Shown here in pieces: positions 1 through 4,718 of a stretch of 5,860 nucleotides of DNA (position 1 is the first letter of the stretch; the number at the start of each line of letters is the position of its first letter). The stretch covers positions 1 through 5,860 of the forward strand of contig JAGVIM010000164.1 of assembly GCA_020056045.1 (NCBI GenBank). The letters run 5' to 3'. A program made the position numbers and the translations under genes. This stretch comes from Nanobdellota archaeon. GTDB lineage: Archaea > Nanobdellota > Nanobdellia > Pacearchaeales > GW2011-AR1. The notes beneath the pieces were generated by a model, which was not told the origin of the DNA, did no database searches, and saw nothing but the letters and a program-made list of their open reading frames with translations.

Positions 1-1783
1 TATTTCTAATTTCTTTTAAATGATCTCTTATATGCCCAGACATAATTTGCATTATCTCATTAACTTTAAGATACTGATCATGAGTCTCTTCAAGAAGACC
101 TATTAGCTGTTTTTCAGCTTCTTTTGCAGGCAAATTCATTCTTTTAGCTAAAACATTTGCAGCTACTGAAAGTTCATTTTTATAATAAGGTACTCTATGA
201 CTTATATCAATGCCTGCATTTTCATAAACAGGAATACATAAAAGATCAATTTTCTTTTCAACAATTCCACAAAGACTTCTTGCATGTTTCATTGCTTCTT
301 TTGTTTTTCTTTCATATGCTCTTCTATGGAATTCAAGAATATCATCACTAGTTACTTCTCTTTTTGGTTTTCTAGAAAGTTGTCTTTGTTGTTTTTCTTC
401 CATAACAGTTCTACACAATCCAGTAAAATTATCTCCTGAAAGACCATACAAAACTTTAACAGCATCATCATCAAGACTAGAAACTCCTGATTTTGCATAA
501 ATATTATACATCTCAACTAACATTCTATAATCTCTTTTTCTTGTTATATCTCTTATTATTTCCATTCTTCTTGTTACATCTCTTGAAATTCTATGATTCT
601 TTTTTTCACCAAAAAGAACAGAAAGATCTTCTTCTGCAAGAACTTTTTTATCTTTCATCATATTAACAAGTATTCTATATTTGTCAACAAGTCCTTCAGG
701 ATTATCTTGAATTCTAATAAATGCTTTTGCATATGATTTCATTGCAGGAGTATCTTTTGTATCAAAACCATCAAGAATATTTAGTGCAGTCATATGAAGA
801 TCTTTATTTGCATCATCTTGCACAAGTTCTTCAAGAACTACATACTCAAAAACATCTTGTATTCTTCTTCCTGCTTCATTTATTCCCATTTTTTCAGCTT
901 CTTCTGCAAGACTAATATTTTCTCTGTAAAGTGCATCAAGTTCTTGATTTCTTGTTCTACAAATAACAGTACTTTTAACAGGAACTCCTGTTTCTTGAGA
1001 AAGAGCAAATGTTTGTGGAAGAACAGATTCTAAAATATTATCTAAAGTATTTCTTAATTTTACTTCAATATTTTCTCCTTCAACAACATAGTCAAGATAA
1101 ACTTCCCTATGTTTTCCTCCCTGAAGATCACTATAGAAAACAGGTTTTCTTACCTGAAATTCTACATTTTCAGCACCATTTCTATTCATAAGATACATAC
1201 CAACAATTCCTTCAAATAAAAGTCCACGAACACATTCTGTATTAGTAAGATCAATTTCAACTTGCTTTCTTGCATCTCTTAATTTTGAAATAAGTGCTTC
1301 AAGTGTTGCTTTTTTCCCATTTCTATTTGGAAAATAAAATTCTTGTCTAGAATCTGAAAGCAAAATACTAGAATCATCTCTTAAAGCAGAAACAGCTTCT
1401 TCTCTTGATATTTCATCTTCTATGTACATTTCTCTATAATCAAGTATTGTTGCCAACTGATTTTCTGTATGAGAAAGATACATTGGAACAAATCTTTTTG
1501 TATTAATCAAAACACCCTGTCCAACTTTTTCTCTTAATTCATTAACAAAACTTTGAAAACCAGAAGCATCATCACCAGTTGCAGGAAATCTTTGTTCAGA
1601 CCATCCAACTCTATTTACTCTTCTAAAAGATGCAAAATAAAATTTCTTAAATTTATCACCAAGAGAAATAAGAGTATTAGGACTAATTTCAGGAGATATT
1701 TTTCCATCTCTTATTCCAGAAGCAATTTCATCAATTGTTTCTTCAATTAAGTTTGATCTTTTAGGATCCCAAATTAATACCAT
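1..1783 (-). CDS. Large protein with PD-(D/E)XK nuclease-like core, C-terminus cut by window edge
   Basis: The reading frame is open from the ATG at 1783 to the window edge: 594 visible residues with no stop, beginning MVLIWDPKRSN. An in-frame TAA just upstream fixes this as the first possible start, and the next Met is at residue 101. The start has only a weak GGA-type ribosome site, unlike the genes upstream. I do not recognise the family as a whole. Residues 191-242 carry the pattern of a PD-(D/E)XK nuclease: Glu191 in a helix (FEGIVGMYL), a strand EFQVR (208-212), Asp231 in YLDYVV, then Glu240-Val-Lys242 (IEVK). A helix and a strand (STVICR, 271-276) follow, as expected for this fold. Residues 280-594 appear helical and charged, with no membrane segment. 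Leu codons are mostly CTT, unlike the TTA-rich neighbours. It is probably a cytoplasmic DNA-processing or restriction-type nuclease. The nuclease fold is moderately supported; the substrate is unknown. Confidence 0.85.
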   Translation of the reverse strand, partial: MVLIWDPKRSNLIEETIDEIASGIRDGKISPEISPNTLISLGDKFKKFYFASFRRVNRVGWSEQRFPATGDDASGFQSFVNELREKVGQGVLINTKRFVPMYLSHTENQLATILDYREMYIEDEISREEAVSALRDDSSILLSDSRQEFYFPNRNGKKATLEALISKLRDARKQVEIDLTNTECVRGLLFEGIVGMYLMNRNGAENVEFQVRKPVFYSDLQGGKHREVYLDYVVEGENIEVKLRNTLDNILESVLPQTFALSQETGVPVKSTVICRTRNQELDALYRENISLAEEAEKMGINEAGRRIQDVFEYVVLEELVQDDANKDLHMTALNILDGFDTKDTPAMKSYAKAFIRIQDNPEGLVDKYRILVNMMKDKKVLAEEDLSVLFGEKKNHRISRDVTRRMEIIRDITRKRDYRMLVEMYNIYAKSGVSSLDDDAVKVLYGLSGDNFTGLCRTVMEEKQQRQLSRKPKREVTSDDILEFHRRAYERKTKEAMKHARSLCGIVEKKIDLLCIPVYENAGIDISHRVPYYKNELSVAANVLAKRMNLPAKEAEKQLIGLLEETHDQYLKVNEIMQIMSGHIRDHLKEIRN

Positions 1784-1797
1784 GATAAATTATCCAA

Positions 1798-2430
1798 TTA
1801 TCTTTGGCTCCTATCCTTTTCAATAAACTTTCTAAGAACAAATGCTTCTGGAATATCTCTTAATTCTTTAATTGTTTTTTCTGTTAATTGTCTTACATAA
1901 GATCCAGTTACATCATGAATACTTCCAATTTCTTTAGAAGTATATTTTCTTCCATAAAATCCATATCTTAATTTTAAGAATTCTCTTGTCCTATCTGGAA
2001 GAGTTGATAATAAATTTTGAACTCCTTGTTGTAATTCTTCATAACAAACAGTTTGTTCAAAATCTTGCACATAAGAAAGTAATCCTTCTTGTTTTTTAGT
2101 AAGTGAAACAAAATTTATTTCCTGTTTTGTCTTTTTAGGATTCCTCCTTTGTTTATCAGTCTGTCTAACATATTCTTCTAATTCCTCTGGAAATAATTCA
2201 GAAACTTCTTTTCCAAGAACTTTTGCTATTCTTACCTGTGTTTTTCTTGAAGGCATACATCTTAATCTTTCATACATACTTATGGAATAACAACTTACTC
2301 CAACTTTTCTCCCAAGCTCTTTTCCAGAATATCCTTCAGCGATTCTTGCATTTCTTAAAGAATAATTATAATCATAATCCTCTGGAAGAACACGTGTTAT
2401 GCCAATAGATTCAGGTCTTTTTCCTGTCAT
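1798..2430 (-). CDS. XRE-type HTH fused to sigma-70 region-4-like HTH, putative transcription regulator
   Basis: A 210-residue protein with two DNA-binding modules. Residues about 24-80 look like an XRE/Cro-C1 helix-turn-helix: LRNARIAEGYSGKELGRKVG, then a recognition-helix region SCYSISMYERLR and a final helix VRIAKVLGKEVSELF. A charged linker (90-115) follows. Residues about 132-195 match sigma-70 region 4: LLSTLPDRTREFLKLRYGF, then TSKEIGSIHDVTGSYVRQL and KTIKELR. Sigma regions 2 and 3 are absent, so it cannot be a conventional complete sigma factor. If the host is an archaeon, which lacks sigma-70 transcription, the module probably works simply as a second DNA-binding HTH. The start at 2430 is preceded by an in-frame TGA and by GGGGG nine bases upstream, and it overlaps the stop of the RHH gene as ATGA. 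The gene ends 14 bases before the next start. It probably regulates this operon or a linked element. The domain calls are good; the targets are unknown. Confidence 0.9.
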   Translation of the reverse strand: MTGKRPESIGITRVLPEDYDYNYSLRNARIAEGYSGKELGRKVGVSCYSISMYERLRCMPSRKTQVRIAKVLGKEVSELFPEELEEYVRQTDKQRRNPKKTKQEINFVSLTKKQEGLLSYVQDFEQTVCYEELQQGVQNLLSTLPDRTREFLKLRYGFYGRKYTSKEIGSIHDVTGSYVRQLTEKTIKELRDIPEAFVLRKFIEKDRSQR

Positions 2431-2582
2431 TTTAAATTTCCCCCATCATCGTCCAATAACTTCTTTATAGAATATTCAACAACATGGCTTCTGTTTCTAA
2501 ATCTACCCTTTTTATCATTAACAATATTTTCAATTAAATCCAATACTTCCTTGTCAACTGTTATTGAAATTTTGGATTTCAT
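2427..2582 (-). CDS. Small ribbon-helix-helix (CopG/Arc-type) DNA-binding protein
   Basis: A 51-residue protein, MKSKISITVDKEVLD... ending LLDDDGGNLK. It has the classic RHH order: a short N-terminal strand (KISITVD, residues 4-10) that would pair in a dimer and contact the DNA major groove; helix 1 (KEVLDLIENIVND, 11-23); a basic turn (KKGRFRNRSH, 24-33) carrying the usual Arg/Asn-Arg-Ser cap; and helix 2 (SHVVEYSIKKLLDD, 32-45). The length is normal for a stand-alone RHH repressor or antitoxin, and the motif is very common in archaea. The ATG lies one base after the stop of the repeat-nuclease gene, with GAGG nine bases upstream. Its TGA overlaps the ATG of the XRE/sigma-like gene, so the two are probably translationally coupled. 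It likely autoregulates the operon. An antitoxin role is possible, but no classic toxin (RelE, PIN, Fic) is adjacent. Confidence 0.9.
   Translation of the reverse strand: MKSKISITVDKEVLDLIENIVNDKKGRFRNRSHVVEYSIKKLLDDDGGNLK
2440..2444 (-). promoter_or_regulatory. Ribosome binding site of the XRE/sigma-like gene
   Basis: GGGGG nine bases before the ATG at 2430, inside the RHH gene. It can pair with a CCUCC anti-Shine-Dalgarno using one G-U pair. Together with the ATGA overlap it suggests coupled translation of the two regulators. Confidence 0.55.
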
Positions 2583-2583
2583 G

Positions 2584-3813
2584 TTATGCAGCCTCAACCA
2601 TATCAGGATTTTTATTTTTCCCTACTTTAAACTCTTTAACATATCTAACAGCCTGATTAAATTCTCTTTTAAAGTCTGCAAATTCAGGCAAACTATCAGA
2701 TTGTCTTGATATAAAATTATATAATTCTCCGAGATTTCCTGCAAGATAGACAATTTTTCCAGAATATTCTGAATTATCAACAGCGTTTTGTCTTTTATTT
2801 CTATAATTAATTCCAAGAACTTTTTTATATTCATTATCAAATTCTGTTCTATCATCTTCAGGTAAAGATTCTCTAACTCTTCTGTAAGAATCTTTTTCTT
2901 CTTTTGAAGGAATATCTCCGCCCTTAGTTTTTGCAGAATATAAGACAACTGGATGCCATTCTAAGAATTTATCATCAACTAAAAAATCTATTCCCCCATT
3001 ATTTATACCTTTATTTCTAACTTGAAAATTAATTCCATCATTTACTTTTCCAAATACCTTAGGTAAGTAACGCTCAAGTAATAATGCAACAGCGCCTTCT
3101 TGCTGAGAAGAAGTATAAAATCTTTCTTCAACATAATATGCATTTTTTCTTAAATCTTCTATATGTTTTATTCCATTTTGTTTACTTCTTTCTCTATGTG
3201 CTTTTGCAAATTCAGGATCAGAATGCAGAGCTTTCATTCTTTCGCTTGAGTTTGCTCTGCTTTTTTCTGAAAATTGAGGATCAGCATTAAGAGCTTTCAT
3301 TTGAGTCCTAGAACGCTCTTTATGTTTTTTCAAATACTCAGGATCTTTATAACGAGCTGCCATTCTTTGTCTATTTGCTTCTACAAATTCCGGATCTGAA
3401 TTTAAATCTATAAATCTTTTCCTACTTTCTTCTGCAAATTGTGGGTCAGAATTAAGAGCTTTCATTTGTTTACTTGATCTTACTCTATTTTTTTCTGCAA
3501 ATTCAGGGTTAGAATGTAGAGCTTTCATTCTAATTCTAGAAACTTCTTGATGTTTTCTCAAATATTCAGGATTTTTAAAAAGAGCTGCCATTCTCTGCCC
3601 ATTTGCTTTTGCATATTTTTCAGTAATATATTCTCTTTCACTTTTTTCTAATAAATTCAAGTATTTTGCAATACTTCTAAGAGAAACCTCAGCCAAATCT
3701 GCTAATTCTTGCCATGTTGTTAATCTTTCTAATTTTCCTTCCTTACATTTTTCTATTTCTTCTCTGACTAGTTCAATAATTACATCTCGGTTTGGATTTG
3801 GTTTTCTTGCCAT
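2584..3813 (-). CDS. HTH, seven-repeat array and PD-(D/E)XK-like domain: putative DNA-binding endonuclease
   Basis: A 409-residue protein starting MARKPNPNRD. The ATG at 3813 is chosen over an upstream one at 3858 because it sits one base after the previous stop and has GGGGAG at good spacing. Residues 1-60 contain a helix-turn-helix (TTWQELADLAEVSLRSIAKYL). Residues 71-212 hold seven short basic repeats around an (N/D)P(E/Q)(F/Y) core, reminiscent of modular NUMOD-like DNA-binding repeats of homing endonucleases. Residues 239-287 have nuclease-like motifs: Glu239 (QQEGAVALLLERYL), strand INFQVRN (261-267), Asp276 (GIDFLVD) and Glu285-Trp-His287, where a His replaces the usual Lys. A conserved-looking C-terminal region follows (KIVYLAGNLGELYNFIS). 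The architecture suggests a site-specific nuclease or regulator using the repeats to read DNA. Proteins with this kind of repeat are, as I recall, common in DPANN archaea. The nuclease activity is inferred, and a His at the third position could mean altered or lost catalysis. Confidence 0.88.
   Translation of the reverse strand: MARKPNPNRDVIIELVREEIEKCKEGKLERLTTWQELADLAEVSLRSIAKYLNLLEKSEREYITEKYAKANGQRMAALFKNPEYLRKHQEVSRIRMKALHSNPEFAEKNRVRSSKQMKALNSDPQFAEESRKRFIDLNSDPEFVEANRQRMAARYKDPEYLKKHKERSRTQMKALNADPQFSEKSRANSSERMKALHSDPEFAKAHRERSKQNGIKHIEDLRKNAYYVEERFYTSSQQEGAVALLLERYLPKVFGKVNDGINFQVRNKGINNGGIDFLVDDKFLEWHPVVLYSAKTKGGDIPSKEEKDSYRRVRESLPEDDRTEFDNEYKKVLGINYRNKRQNAVDNSEYSGKIVYLAGNLGELYNFISRQSDSLPEFADFKREFNQAVRYVKEFKVGKNKNPDMVEAA
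2592..2597 (-). promoter_or_regulatory. Ribosome binding site of the RHH gene
   Basis: TTGAGG ends nine bases before the ATG at 2582 and lies in the last codons of the repeat-nuclease gene. It supports translation of this short gene, which is otherwise easy to miss. Confidence 0.65.
3178..3603 (-). repeat. Seven tandem 17-21-residue coding repeats with (N/D)P(E/Q)(F/Y) core
   Basis: Within the nuclease-like protein (residues 71-212), units read like RMKALHSDPEFAKAHRERS. The core prolines fall at residues 82, 103, 124, 141, 158, 179 and 200, giving steps of 21, 21, 17, 17, 21 and 21 residues. Unit 1 resembles unit 5 (KNPEYLRKH and KDPEYLKKH), unit 2 resembles unit 7 (KALHSNPEF and KALHSDPEF), and unit 3 resembles unit 6 (KALNSDPQF and KALNADPQF). 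This points to a block duplication followed by rearrangement. The similarity is also visible in the DNA, for example repeated 'agagctttcat' on the plus strand. Each unit probably forms a short basic helix pair; DNA contact is inferred. Confidence 0.85.
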
Positions 3814-3814
3814 T

Positions 3815-4717
3815 TTATTTCTCTCCCCTAGAAATAGTTTCCAAACTTCTTTTTTCATGAGTATCTTGTTTTAATTTTGACAAATCTTCTATTGCTTTTC
3901 TTCTATATTCTGGAAATTCTGCTAAACTCTTAAAATCTGGACTGTGAGTTAAAAGATAATCAATTCCCTCTTTTCCAAATCTATCAAGAATAGGTTTTAC
4001 AACAGAATATCCCCCTTCATACATCTTTCTTATATTAAGATTGTCTAAATTTTTATTAGAAACCATTTCTTTCCATTCATCATCTGAAAAAATTGGTTGA
4101 TTATCCCTATCTCTTTCAAAATATAATGCAATACCTTCTGCAAGAGCATCATTTGCAAATCCATTTATTAGATTTGATAAATTTTTTGATCTATAATTAT
4201 CATAATTTAATGTATTTTCAGAACTAGGATTATTTTTCTTAAGTCTTTCTAATCTTTTAAGCTCTCTATAGAGTTCAGTAAAATATTCTTCATCGGATAA
4301 TTTTCCATTTGTTAATTGTTTTAATCTCTGATCAGAATAAACATGTCCTAGTTCATGTCTTAATGACTTTATAGGATCTTTTGAATCTTTTAATCTGATT
4401 AATTTATAGAATTTATTAATAATTTCTTGATCAGGATAAGAATGAAGATCTGAATTTAATTTTATTCTATTACTGCCATAAGATCCATAGGTCTTATAAG
4501 AAGTTACAGCTTCTATTTCGGGAATTGATTGAAATTTAATTCCAAAACTATTTTCAGTCTCAGAAATAACAGCAGGTAAAGATCTTGTTAAATAACTCTC
4601 TAAATTTGATTGATCTTGTTTTGCTCTTCTATCCATATCCAAACTAGTAAGACCTAAAATTCCTGATAAAGCAATTCCCAATGTTGCTATTTTTAATCTT
4701 TTTATAAGATTTTTCAT
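3815..4717 (-). CDS. Membrane-anchored or exported zincin metallopeptidase (HELGH)
   Basis: A 300-residue protein starting MKNLIKRLKIATLG. The ATG at 4717 is preferred over the one at 4744: it follows the previous stop by one base and has a strong GGAGGAGAGG site, and it places a basic n-region (residues 2-8) directly before a hydrophobic stretch (about 9-25). That gives a signal peptide or N-terminal anchor with no lipobox Cys. The catalytic motif is RHELGHVYSD, with zinc ligands His121 and His125 and general base Glu122. A likely third ligand is Glu194 in NDALAEGIALYFE, the gluzincin-like arrangement. A later YEGGYSVVKPILDRFG (233-248) fits the helix that often follows in such zincins. The peptidase would act outside the membrane, on a surface or secreted protein. 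No specific family is recognised. It sits between an orphan protein and the repeat nuclease with one-base gaps on both sides. Peptidase fold confident; substrate unknown. Confidence 0.9.
   Translation of the reverse strand: MKNLIKRLKIATLGIALSGILGLTSLDMDRRAKQDQSNLESYLTRSLPAVISETENSFGIKFQSIPEIEAVTSYKTYGSYGSNRIKLNSDLHSYPDQEIINKFYKLIRLKDSKDPIKSLRHELGHVYSDQRLKQLTNGKLSDEEYFTELYRELKRLERLKKNNPSSENTLNYDNYRSKNLSNLINGFANDALAEGIALYFERDRDNQPIFSDDEWKEMVSNKNLDNLNIRKMYEGGYSVVKPILDRFGKEGIDYLLTHSPDFKSLAEFPEYRRKAIEDLSKLKQDTHEKRSLETISRGEK
3821..3828 (-). promoter_or_regulatory. Ribosome binding site of the repeat-nuclease gene
   Basis: GGGGAGAG lies 7 bases upstream of the ATG at 3813, inside the 3' end of the peptidase gene, where it encodes its C-terminal RGE residues. 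It supports the start at 3813 rather than 3858. Confidence 0.75.
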
Positions 4718-4718
4718 C

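Noticed and set aside
1784..1794. Palindrome GATAA-A-TTATC just upstream of the last gene's start
   Set aside because: Five-base arms in very AT-rich DNA are expected by chance; no second copy or spacing partner was seen, so an operator is not claimed.
1798..2430. Calling the XRE/region-4 protein a sigma factor
   Set aside because: Regions 2 and 3, needed for core binding and -10 melting, are absent; only the region-4-like HTH is present.
2622..2948. Minus-strand 108-residue frame inside the repeat-nuclease gene
   Set aside because: A shifted-frame shadow in AT-rich coding sequence; Ile/Leu/Lys-rich, no ribosome site, and fully contained in a better-supported gene.
157..3290. Plus-strand open frames (e.g. 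157-351, 721-1033, 1009-1191, 1553-1750, 2223-2408, 3084-3290)
   Set aside because: They lie antisense inside solid minus-strand genes, are rich in Phe/Leu/His/Gln from the complementary AT-rich codons, lack ribosome sites and show no domain.
3178..3603. CRISPR-like or non-coding tandem repeat
   Set aside because: The repeats are in-frame, protein-level and diverged, with 51- and 63-base units and no distinct spacers.
3811..3858. Upstream start for the repeat nuclease (MKKEVWKLFLG...)
   Set aside because: It overlaps the peptidase gene and lies upstream of the GGGGAG site that serves the ATG at 3813.
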